The notes under the pieces: generated by a model
Told to the model about the DNA's origin: nothing
What the model saw: the letters and a program-made list of their open reading frames with translations, nothing else
Databases searched by the model: none
Assembly (NCBI GenBank): GCA_963811905.1
Contig: CAWETK010000018.1
Span: 310,001 to 374,000 of the forward strand
Reading direction: 5' to 3'
Origin: DATFVA01 sp963811905
GTDB lineage: Bacteria > Bacteroidota > Ignavibacteria > Ignavibacteriales > Ignavibacteriaceae
DNA: 64,000 bases
Translations under genes and position numbers: made by a program
Shown: piece by piece, positions 54,206 to 62,737 of the stretch
Numbering within the stretch: position 1 is the first letter of the stretch
Layout of the letters: each line of letters opens with the position of its first letter

Positions 54206-55187
54206 ATGCAGAAAAAAAGAATTCTAAGCGGAATGCGCCCTACAGGGAAACTTCACATAGGTCATTATGTAGGAGCGCTGGAAAACTGGGTAAAACTTCA
54301 GGAAGAATACCAGAACTTTCACCTTATAGCTGATTATCACGTACTGACTACAAACCTTGATACGAGAGATATTTACGAGAACTCAACCGAAATGTTAATC
54401 GACTGGCTTGCCTCAGGGTTGAATCCTGAAAAAAGCCCTATGTTCAGGCAGTCGCAGATCAAAGAACACACCGAATTAAACCTGCTTTTAGGCATGCTTA
54501 TCACTGTGAACCGGCTTGAAAGAAATCCAACTGTAAAAGAGCAGGCAAGAGATCTGAAAATAGAGACAGTAATATATGGTCACCTCGGTTATCCTGTTCT
54601 CCAGGCAGCAGATATATTGCTCTACAAAGGAAATTATGTTCCGGTAGGGGAGGATCAGGTTCCCCATGTTGAAATATCGAGGGAAATAGCCAGAAAATTT
54701 AATAACCAGTATGGGGAAGTTTTTCCTGAACCGGAGCCGCTTTTAACAAGATTTGCAAGACTTCCCGGAATTGACGGCAATGCTAAAATGAGCAAATCGA
54801 TGGGGAACACGATTTTATTATCGGACGATCCGGAAACTATTAAAGCTAAAATGAAAAAAGCTGTTACCGATCCCCAGAAAATAAGGAAGGGCGATCCGGG
54901 AAATCCTGAAATTTGTCTCGTTTTTGCTTATCATAAGAAATTTAATCCTGAAGAAGTACCTGAAATAGAAGCAGGCTGCCGATCGGGTGCATTAGGGTGT
55001 TTTGACTGTAAAATGAACTGCAGTTCAAAAATATCAGAATTCTTTGAGCCGTTAAGAGAAAAAAGAAAATATTATGAGCAGCATCCTGATGAAGTTAAGG
55101 AGTATTTTAGAAGACGGTGAGAAGAGAGCAAAGATAATTGCCCGGGAAACGATGGATGAAGTTCACGATAAAATGAAGCTGGGATAA
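54206..55187 (+). CDS. trpS: Tryptophan-tRNA ligase (one-base frameshift near 3' end)
   Basis: TrpS charges tRNA-Trp. It has KLHIGHYVGAL (HIGH motif, residues about 15-25), AKMSKSMGNT (KMSKS motif, about 194-203) and CRSGALGCFDCKMNC. The frame as given ends at 55120 (YFRRR), but one extra T in the TTTT at 55105-55108 causes this: removing one T gives EYLEDGEKRAKIIARETMDEV and a stop at 55187, the normal end. This is therefore probably a full-length enzyme of about 326 residues with an error. ScpA begins four bases later. Confidence 0.92.
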
Positions 55188-55190
55188 TGC

Positions 55191-55901
55191 GTGTATAAGA
55201 TTAAACTTGATCATTTCGAAGGTCCGCTCGATCTGCTTCTCTTTTTTATAAAAAGAGACGAGCTGAATATCTATGATATTCCTATCTCGATGATTACAAA
55301 AGAGTTTCTTGATTATGTGAACCTGATAAAGATGCTCGACCTGGAGGTTGCAGGCGACTTTATCCTTATGGCATCCACATTAATGCACATAAAGGTAAGG
55401 ATGCTGTTACCCCGCGAGATAGATGAAAAGGGTGAAGAGATTGATCCGCGTGCAGAACTAGTTCAGGCGCTGCTTGAATATAAACGTTATAAGGAAATGG
55501 CAGATGAATTTTCACTGCTTGAATCCGAACAGCGCAAACTGAATTTCCGCGGTAATTTTACAGCGGATGAAAAAGAGGCTCCGCCGGAATTTGATATACT
55601 TCTTAAGAATGTAACTATTTACGATCTCACCCGCGCATTCAAAAAAGTAATTGACGGGCTGAAAGAAGTTCCTGTTCACAATATTGTGAAAGTTAATGTC
55701 ACTATAGATCAGCAGATTCAGTACATACTTGATAAACTTGAAGAGTTTGGTGAACTTCATTTTCTCTCGCTGGTAGAAGGAATGAAGGATAAGATCAGAG
55801 TAGTAGTTACTTTTGTTGCTCTGCTTGAAATGACAAAATCAGGTACGATAGGGATTAAAGAGTCCCCTGAATTTAACGACTTTGTTGTAGTGAAGGCATA
55901 A
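55191..55901 (+). CDS. scpA: Segregation and condensation protein A
   Basis: ScpA bridges SMC to ScpB in the chromosome-condensing complex. The 236-residue protein begins YKIKLDHFEGPLDLLLFFIKR, the ScpA signature, with a middle helical region (AELVQALLEYKRYKEMADEF) and a C-terminal winged-helix (FLSLVEGMKDKIRVVVTFVALLEM). The start is GTG at 55191. ScpB follows after one base, so both are one unit. Confidence 0.93.
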   Translation: MYKIKLDHFEGPLDLLLFFIKRDELNIYDIPISMITKEFLDYVNLIKMLDLEVAGDFILMASTLMHIKVRMLLPREIDEKGEEIDPRAELVQALLEYKRYKEMADEFSLLESEQRKLNFRGNFTADEKEAPPEFDILLKNVTIYDLTRAFKKVIDGLKEVPVHNIVKVNVTIDQQIQYILDKLEEFGELHFLSLVEGMKDKIRVVVTFVALLEMTKSGTIGIKESPEFNDFVVVKA

Positions 55902-55902
55902 T

Positions 55903-56553
55903 ATGGAACAAATTTATAATTCAGTAATAGAGGCACTGATATTTTCGTCTGATGAGCCCATTAGTGCAGCTGAAATAATAAGGGCAGTAAAAGGAATAGA
56001 CGGAGACGAGATCCAGATATCCCAAAACGATATTGATAAATGTGTTGATGAGTTAAATAAAAGGTATGAAGAATCCAGCCTTGCATTCAGAATAGTAAGT
56101 ATTGCAAACGGCTATCTGTTTGCAAGCAGGAAGGAATATTCAAAATACGTTGGATTTCTTTCTTCCGAAAAAAGTAAAAGGCGTCTAAGCCAGGCTGCAC
56201 TTGAAACCCTGGCCATAATAGCCTATAAACAGCCTATTACCAAACCTGAGCTTGAGACTATCAGAGGCGTAAATTCGGATTATATACTGAACACTCTCCT
56301 TGAGAAACAATTGATTACAATTACAGGCAGGGCGGAAAGTATAGGACGTCCTTTGCTCTATGGAACTACTGATGAGTTCCTTAAATATTTTGCGCTGAAT
56401 AAAATAAGTGATCTTCCTAAACCCAGAGAGATAGATGAAATTATGCAGGATGAAGACTTCATTGAGCAAAAAAGAAGGATTATGATGAATGTGCTTGAAG
56501 AATCAGTCGAGAAAGAGACTGAAGAAAATAAAGAAGATGATGAGACTGAATAA
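55903..56553 (+). CDS. scpB: Segregation and condensation protein B
   Basis: ScpB dimerises and completes the SMC-ScpA-ScpB complex. The 216-residue protein has two winged helices: YNSVIEALIFSSDEPISAAEI at the N-terminus and LSQAALETLAIIAYKQPITKPELETIRGV with YILNTLLEKQLI. The C-terminus is acidic and overlaps the start of the pseudouridine synthase gene. Length is normal. Confidence 0.93.
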   Translation: MEQIYNSVIEALIFSSDEPISAAEIIRAVKGIDGDEIQISQNDIDKCVDELNKRYEESSLAFRIVSIANGYLFASRKEYSKYVGFLSSEKSKRRLSQAALETLAIIAYKQPITKPELETIRGVNSDYILNTLLEKQLITITGRAESIGRPLLYGTTDEFLKYFALNKISDLPKPREIDEIMQDEDFIEQKRRIMMNVLEESVEKETEENKEDDETE

Positions 56554-57244
56554 ATTTATTGCAGAAAGCGGAATTACTTCGCGACGAAAAGCGGAAGAAT
56601 TGATCCTGCAGGGGAGGGTAACAGTAAACACTGCAACCATAACAGATCTTGCGTTCAGGGTTAATCCTGAAAATGATGTAATAGCATTGGATGGTGAGAA
56701 AATAACTGCCCGCCGGCATCTTTATTATCTTCTCAACAAACCCACGGGTGTAGTAACGACTGTAAGCGACGATAAAAACCGCCGGACTGTTGTTGATCTG
56801 ATAAAGACAAACGAAAGAATATATCCCGTCGGACGTCTGGATTATAATACCACAGGTGTTTTAATCCTGACCAATGACGGTGATTTTTCCCAGCTTCTTA
56901 CTCACCCTGGTAATAAAATTCCCCGGGAGTATGAAGCAAAGCTTGACAGACCTCTTTCACCTGAAGACCGGGAAAAACTTCTGAAGGGCATATATCTTAC
57001 CGGTACCAAGGGTAAGTTTTCAAAAATAACCGCTGCAGGGAAGAATAATTTTTCACAGCTAAGAGTAACTGCTGTTGAAGGAAGGAATCATTTTGTGAAA
57101 AATATGTTCGGCGCCCTGGGTTATACAGTTTTAACTCTGAACAGGATCAGTTTTGCCGGTATCAAAGCTGATATAGATCAGGGGAAATACCGGAAATTAA
57201 CAAATGAAGAAATAAAGGTTATAACAGATAAATATGCGCGCTAA
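56537..57244 (+). CDS. Pseudouridine synthase (RsuA/RluB group)
   Basis: This enzyme makes a pseudouridine in ribosomal RNA. It has an N-terminal S4 domain (MRLNKFIAESGITSRRKAEELI) and the catalytic motif GRLDYNTTGVLILTNDGDF with the active-site aspartate, then YEAKLDRPLSPED. The start is probably ATG at 56537 or 56540; an ATG at 56489 inside scpB would add 16 basic residues. The family contains RluB, RluE, RluF and RsuA; which target applies cannot be told. The stop overlaps the start of the PBP4 gene by about 11 bases. Confidence 0.9.
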   Translation: MMRLNKFIAESGITSRRKAEELILQGRVTVNTATITDLAFRVNPENDVIALDGEKITARRHLYYLLNKPTGVVTTVSDDKNRRTVVDLIKTNERIYPVGRLDYNTTGVLILTNDGDFSQLLTHPGNKIPREYEAKLDRPLSPEDREKLLKGIYLTGTKGKFSKITAAGKNNFSQLRVTAVEGRNHFVKNMFGALGYTVLTLNRISFAGIKADIDQGKYRKLTNEEIKVITDKYAR

Positions 57245-58727
57245 AATCATTCTGGCTGCCGGGTTAATGATACTCATTTCAACCGGCTTACATGCTCAGG
57301 AAATAAAACATGATACGATTCCAAAATACTCCTTTTCCACCATACCTGAATTCTGGAGCGATATGGATGACCTGTTCAACGATCCGAATTTCAGCAATGC
57401 TCAGTGGGGCGTGGTTATTCAGTCACTTGAGACCGGAGAATACTTTTATAAAAGGAATGAAAATAAATTATTTATTCCGGCATCCGACTTAAAACTTTTT
57501 ACAACTGCTGCCGGACTCATATTACTCGGGCAAGATTACCGTTTCTCAACAAATGTATACCTGAATGGAAATGTTGATGGTTCTATCCTGGACGGCGACC
57601 TGGTAATAGAAGGAAGAGGCGATCCTACCATTTCAGGACGGTTCTACGATAACAATATGTTCAAGGTATACGAAGATTGGGCGGATTCACTTGCTGCCAT
57701 CGGCATTGATGAAATTACGGGTAATATTATCGGCTATGATGATAATTTTGATGATAAACCTTTCGGTAAAGGCTGGCCATGGGACCTTGAAAGCTACTGG
57801 TTCGAAGCTCCTTCGGGGCCGATTTCTTTCAATGATAATGTTGTTAATATTAATGTCACGACAGATTCGAATAAAGCAGTTATTTCGATGATGCCGGATA
57901 TAAAGTATATAGTAGTGAATAACAATATTCAGGTGGTTGACGGAGATTCAGCGAGTAATATAGACGTATACAGGGAAAGAGGCACTAATCTCGTTACTGT
58001 TTTCGGAACGATTCATATCGGAGATTCAGTCCAGACTTTCGTTACTGTAAACAACCCCACACAGTATTCAATGGTTGTTCTAAAAAAAATACTTAAAGAA
58101 AAAGGTATAGAAGTAAAAGGTTATCCTATTGACATCGATGCCTCAGCGGGACCAATTTCACTTAATCAGATAAGGAAAATATTCACCTATTATTCTCCGC
58201 CTTTTAAAGAAATCATTAAGGTAATAAACAAAAACAGTGAGAACTTTTTTGCCGAACAGCTAATAAAAACAATCGGGTTCGAGGAAAAAGATTTCGGAAG
58301 CATCGATATGGGCGTTGAAGCCATGCATGATATGCTGCAGGAAATGGGAATAAATCCTGACAATATGATTATTGCGGACGGAAGCGGGCTTTCAAGACTA
58401 AGCCTTGTAACTCCAAGACAGATTGTAACATTATTAAGTTTTATGTATAAGAGTAAATATTTTATTCCCTTTTTCAATTCATTGCCGATAGCCGGGGTGG
58501 ACGGAACACTCGGAAAGAGGATGAAGAATACCAAGGCTGCAAATAAAGTGCGGGCCAAAACGGGTTATCTTGATGAAGTGAGGAGTCTTTCCGGTTATGC
58601 ATTTACCGGTGATGATGAACCGGTGGCCTTTTCAATTATTGCTAATAATTTCCTTGTACCGTATAAACTTGTAGATAATCTGCAGGACCTTGTGTGCATA
58701 AGACTGGCGAATTTCAGAAGGAAATAA
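57234..58727 (+). CDS. dacB: D-alanyl-D-alanine carboxypeptidase/endopeptidase (PBP4, S13 family)
   Basis: PBP4 cleaves peptidoglycan cross-links in the periplasm. The 497-residue protein has a signal peptide (IILAAGLMILISTGLHAQ) and the S13 motifs: S-x-x-K in FIPASDLKLFTTA (about 80-92), S-x-N-like SGLSRLSLVTP and KTG in RAKTGYLDEVRSLSGY. The large insert between SxxK and SxN (SFNDNVVNINVTTD) is the typical S13 domain. Activity is likely because all three motifs are present. Confidence 0.92.
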   Translation: MRAKIILAAGLMILISTGLHAQEIKHDTIPKYSFSTIPEFWSDMDDLFNDPNFSNAQWGVVIQSLETGEYFYKRNENKLFIPASDLKLFTTAAGLILLGQDYRFSTNVYLNGNVDGSILDGDLVIEGRGDPTISGRFYDNNMFKVYEDWADSLAAIGIDEITGNIIGYDDNFDDKPFGKGWPWDLESYWFEAPSGPISFNDNVVNINVTTDSNKAVISMMPDIKYIVVNNNIQVVDGDSASNIDVYRERGTNLVTVFGTIHIGDSVQTFVTVNNPTQYSMVVLKKILKEKGIEVKGYPIDIDASAGPISLNQIRKIFTYYSPPFKEIIKVINKNSENFFAEQLIKTIGFEEKDFGSIDMGVEAMHDMLQEMGINPDNMIIADGSGLSRLSLVTPRQIVTLLSFMYKSKYFIPFFNSLPIAGVDGTLGKRMKNTKAANKVRAKTGYLDEVRSLSGYAFTGDDEPVAFSIIANNFLVPYKLVDNLQDLVCIRLANFRRK

Positions 58728-58791
58728 ATATTTCCGGTTCATAAATAAATCAAACAAAAATTACTATATAATTATTGGTTCAGGAGGAAAA

Positions 58792-60300
58792 GTGGATAAT
58801 AATCAGCAGGATTTAAACGTCTTAATTCAAAGACGCTATGAAGAACTTGAGCAATTAAAATCCAAAGGGATAGAACCATTTGCGTATTCTTTCGATGTTG
58901 ATTCTGATTCACAATCCATCAAAGACAATTATAAAGAAGATGAACAAAAAGATGTAAGTATTGCGGGCAGGATTATGGCGATCAGGAGGATGGGAAAAGC
59001 CTCGTTTGCTCATATACAGGATTCCACCGGCCGGATTCAATTCTACATGAAGAAAGACGATGTGGGCGACGATTATGATGCCTTTAAACTCCTTGATATC
59101 GGAGACATTGTAGGAATAAAGGGCTATGTGTTTAAAACAAAAACAGGTGAAATTTCTATACATACAAAATCCCTAAAAGTTCTCTCCAAGACATTACGGC
59201 CCCTGCCGGTTGCAAAGGAAACAACCGATGAGCAGGGTAATAAAGTAGTTCATGACCAGTTTGCTGATAAAGAATTAAGATACCGTCAGCGTTACGTTGA
59301 TCTTATTGTCAACCCGCATATTAAAGACGTTTTTCTGAAAAGAAGCAGGATTATAAGCGCACTGAGAAGATACCTCGATACAAATGGATTCCTCGAGGTA
59401 GAAACTCCGGTTCTGCAGCCTTTATACGGAGGCGCCGCTGCCAGACCATTTACAACTCATCACAACACTCTTGACGTTCCTTTCTATCTCAGGATAGCAG
59501 ATGAATTATACCTTAAAAGACTTATTGTAGGGGGATTCAACGGAGTATATGAAATTTCAAAGGATTTCAGAAATGAGGGGATGGACCGCACACACAATCC
59601 TGAATTTACGATGATGGAACTTTATGTTCCGTACAAAGATTATAACTGGATGATGGACTTTGTTGAGAAAATGATACAATTTATCTGCAACGAAGTTTTC
59701 GGCTCATACGAGTTCACTTATGAAGGAAATAAGATTGATTTTTCGGGAAGGTGGAACAGGGTTTCTATGGTAGATTCCATCAAGGATAAAACCGGGACGG
59801 ATGTGCTTTCCGCTTCTGTTGACGAATTAAAGGAAACTGCAAAGAAACTCGGTATAGATATTAAGGCGATAGAAGGCAGGGCAAAGCTGATAGATGAAAT
59901 CTTCAGTGAAGCTGTACAGCCTGAACTTATTCAGCCAACATTTGTAATGGACTATCCCATTGAACTTTCCCCGCTGGCAAAAATTCACAGAACGAAACCC
60001 GGATTAGTTGAGCGGTTTGAAGGTTATGTGGCCGGCAGGGAAATATCTAATGCGTTCTCCGAGCTGAACGATCCTATTGATCAAAGAAACCGGTTTGAAG
60101 GACAGAAGAAAATGATGGAAGAGGGGGATGAAGAAGCGCACAGAATAGATGAAGATTTTATACGTGCCCTCGAATACGGAATGCCCCCAACGGCAGGACT
60201 GGGAGTCGGGATTGACAGACTTGTAATGCTTTTAACTGATCAGTCTTCTATAAGGGATGTTATCTTCTTCCCTCAGATGAGGCCGGAAGTTAAAGGTTAA
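58792..60300 (+). CDS. lysS: Lysine-tRNA ligase, class II
   Basis: LysS charges tRNA-Lys. The 502-residue protein has an N-terminal OB-fold (SIAGRIMAIRRMGKASFAHIQD, about 48-70) and the class-II catalytic core with motifs: FLEVETPVLQPLYGGAAARPF (motif 1), RNEGMDRTHNPEFTMMELY (motif 2, about 261-279) and GVGIDRLVMLLTD (motif 3). It starts with GTG at 58792 after AGGAGG, a strong ribosome-binding site. Confidence 0.95.
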   Translation: MDNNQQDLNVLIQRRYEELEQLKSKGIEPFAYSFDVDSDSQSIKDNYKEDEQKDVSIAGRIMAIRRMGKASFAHIQDSTGRIQFYMKKDDVGDDYDAFKLLDIGDIVGIKGYVFKTKTGEISIHTKSLKVLSKTLRPLPVAKETTDEQGNKVVHDQFADKELRYRQRYVDLIVNPHIKDVFLKRSRIISALRRYLDTNGFLEVETPVLQPLYGGAAARPFTTHHNTLDVPFYLRIADELYLKRLIVGGFNGVYEISKDFRNEGMDRTHNPEFTMMELYVPYKDYNWMMDFVEKMIQFICNEVFGSYEFTYEGNKIDFSGRWNRVSMVDSIKDKTGTDVLSASVDELKETAKKLGIDIKAIEGRAKLIDEIFSEAVQPELIQPTFVMDYPIELSPLAKIHRTKPGLVERFEGYVAGREISNAFSELNDPIDQRNRFEGQKKMMEEGDEEAHRIDEDFIRALEYGMPPTAGLGVGIDRLVMLLTDQSSIRDVIFFPQMRPEVKG

Positions 60301-60339
60301 AGATGACAAAAGCCGAGCTTTATTAATGGGAAAAATTAT

Positions 60340-61068
60340 TTGAAGTATAGCATTATAATTCCGACTTTAAATGAAGAGAAATTCCTTCCCGAACTTTTAA
60401 AGCAGCTTACCGGTCCTGAACTGACTAAATTATTTCAGACTGAAATAATAATTTCAGACGGCGGCAGTAAAGACGATACGATAAAAGCAGCTCTGGATTA
60501 TGCTGATGTCATCACGGTCCATACCGATGAAAAGATACAGACAATTGCAGAAGGAAGAAATAAAGGTGCTGAACTTGCCGCTGGAGATATACTTATATTT
60601 TTGAACGGGGATGTTCGTGTAGAAGATCCCATAAATTTCTTCCGTTTCATTGAGGATAATTTTACCAAACATAATTATCTTGCCATAACAGGTTACGTTT
60701 CTATATATCCGGAAGAGGCAGTTTTACTCGATACAATCTTCCATTACTGCTACAACCATTATTTTCAGTTATTGAACAATGCCGGTGTTGGGATGGGACG
60801 AGGTGAATGTCATATTATAAGGAAAAATATTTTCAATAAACTCGGCGGTTATAATGAGCAGTTTGCAGCCGGCGAGGATTTTGATTTATACAGAAGAATA
60901 AGAAATGAAGGCGGGATATTGTTTACAAATAAAATCAGAGTCTACGAATCACCCAGAAGGTTCCGGAAAACCGGGTATTTTACAGTCACATGGATGTGGA
61001 TAAAGAACGGTATTTCAGTCTGGTTTAAAAACAAATCAGTTTCAAAAATCTGGGAGCAGGTCCGCTAA
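60340..61068 (+). CDS. Glycosyltransferase family 2
   Basis: The 242-residue protein has the GT2 start YSIIIPTLNEEKFLPELLKQL (about 2-22), the metal-binding FLNGDVRVEDP and AAGEDFDLYRRIRNEGG near residues 177-192. GT2 transferases build polysaccharides or glycolipids from nucleotide sugars. The C-terminal hydrophobic/aromatic WMWIKNGISVWF may associate with the membrane. The start is TTG at 60340. A Wzi-like outer-membrane protein follows with no gap. Confidence 0.85.
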   Translation: MKYSIIIPTLNEEKFLPELLKQLTGPELTKLFQTEIIISDGGSKDDTIKAALDYADVITVHTDEKIQTIAEGRNKGAELAAGDILIFLNGDVRVEDPINFFRFIEDNFTKHNYLAITGYVSIYPEEAVLLDTIFHYCYNHYFQLLNNAGVGMGRGECHIIRKNIFNKLGGYNEQFAAGEDFDLYRRIRNEGGILFTNKIRVYESPRRFRKTGYFTVTWMWIKNGISVWFKNKSVSKIWEQVR

Positions 61069-62727
61069 ATGCGATATTTTATTGCTGTTTCTATAGTCTT
61101 TATTTTGTGCGGAGTTTTATCCGCGCAGACAGAATATGTTCCCTCCGACAATACCGTTTACCAATTCCTTGAAAGAATGGAAACACTGCAGATTATTCCG
61201 GGATACAATTCTTTTGAAATACCCAAGACGAGAAAAGAAATTGCCGGCTACCTAAAAAAAGTTATAGACTCAGAAAGCAGACTTGATAATGCAGATAAGA
61301 AGCTTGTTGAAGATCTGAAAATTGAGTTTGAATACGAGTTATACGGAACGCTCGAACATTCCGGAAAAATTATAGGCGGGGATAACTATAACTTCCTCTC
61401 GCAGGAACAAAAATACTTATTCTTCTATAATGAGCCTGATAAAATAAATCTGTTCATCAACCTGACAGGAGAAGGAAACCTTTTATTTAAGAATGATATT
61501 CAGATGGACTCACGGTCTTCAGCTTTCCTTGGAATAATCGGAGGTGAAATACGGGGGACGGTTATAAATAAATTCGGTCTATTCCTTAAGGGTACAGATG
61601 GAAATATTTTCGGCGAGCGGGATGCTGCATATCTTAAGAATGACCTCCGGTATAACTACAAGTTAAATGAGAACCCAAAAGAGACATTTTTTGATGAGAC
61701 CCAGGGGTATATGACTGCAGACTTTGACCTGGTCAGGTTCAAATACGGACGAGACAGGATGAATATCGGCTACGGTATGGATAAGATTATATTGGGGAAC
61801 GGGGTACCTATATTCGATTATATCGGGATGAATATTAATTATAAGTTTTTCAGTTATTCTTTTTTTCATGGTCAGCTTCTTGGAAATAGTTATTACGCTA
61901 ATGATACTGTTACGGGCGGTGTGCATGTGGTTGAATCCAAATATATGGCTTACCACAGGATAGGGTTTAACCTTTCTAAAGGTTTTAACTTCGGTGCAGG
62001 AGAAGTTGTGATATACGGAGAGAGACCAATAGATTTAAGTTACCTTAATCCTTTTACTTTTTATAAGTCGGTTGAACATTCAAACCGCGACAGGGATAAT
62101 GCAATGCTCTTTTTCGATGTGAATAATAAAAGTATTGAAGGACTAAAGCTATACGCTACTCTTCTTATAGATGATATTACATTTGAAAAGCTCGGAACAG
62201 GGTGGTGGGGCAATCAGACGATCCTTGATGCCGGTATTAATTCAGAACTTCTATATGGAATTATACCAATGTCAATAAAACTGCAGTATACAAAGATAGA
62301 TCCATATGTTTACACCCACCGGCTTATAAGAAACAATTTCACCAGTTACGGGTACAACCTGAGCTCCTTTACCGATCCAAACAGTGAATTGTTTTTAACT
62401 GAAATAAATTATAGGTTTAATAACAGACTGCAGTTATCCCTCTCTTACGATTATAAGATTCACGGAGCGAATCCGCTGAATCGTGACGGATCGGTCAAAG
62501 CGAATGTAGGCGGAAATCTGAACCTGGGACACCGTCTACTTGATTCTGAAGCAGTAAAGTTCCTTGACGGATACAAAGAGTATTCCAGGCTGTATTCTTT
62601 CAGACTGGTTTATGAACCAATAAACGAATATTATATAACGGCAGACATCAACTATTTAAATGAATCATTACAGACAGTTAAGAATGAGCAGCTGGGAACA
62701 ATACTTACAGTAAGCATTAAATTTTAG
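61069..62727 (+). CDS. Wzi-like capsule assembly outer-membrane protein
   Basis: The 552-residue protein begins with a signal peptide (AVSIVFILCGVLSAQ) and then the segment PSDNTVYQFLERMETLQIIPGYNS, which I recognise from capsule-assembly Wzi-family proteins of this group. The rest shows beta-barrel texture with alternating aromatic residues. Wzi helps attach capsule to the outer membrane. The adjacent GT2 supports a surface polysaccharide role. The family assignment is from memory and is not certain. Confidence 0.6.
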   Translation: MRYFIAVSIVFILCGVLSAQTEYVPSDNTVYQFLERMETLQIIPGYNSFEIPKTRKEIAGYLKKVIDSESRLDNADKKLVEDLKIEFEYELYGTLEHSGKIIGGDNYNFLSQEQKYLFFYNEPDKINLFINLTGEGNLLFKNDIQMDSRSSAFLGIIGGEIRGTVINKFGLFLKGTDGNIFGERDAAYLKNDLRYNYKLNENPKETFFDETQGYMTADFDLVRFKYGRDRMNIGYGMDKIILGNGVPIFDYIGMNINYKFFSYSFFHGQLLGNSYYANDTVTGGVHVVESKYMAYHRIGFNLSKGFNFGAGEVVIYGERPIDLSYLNPFTFYKSVEHSNRDRDNAMLFFDVNNKSIEGLKLYATLLIDDITFEKLGTGWWGNQTILDAGINSELLYGIIPMSIKLQYTKIDPYVYTHRLIRNNFTSYGYNLSSFTDPNSELFLTEINYRFNNRLQLSLSYDYKIHGANPLNRDGSVKANVGGNLNLGHRLLDSEAVKFLDGYKEYSRLYSFRLVYEPINEYYITADINYLNESLQTVKNEQLGTILTVSIKF

Positions 62728-62737
62728 CGGAGAAGTG

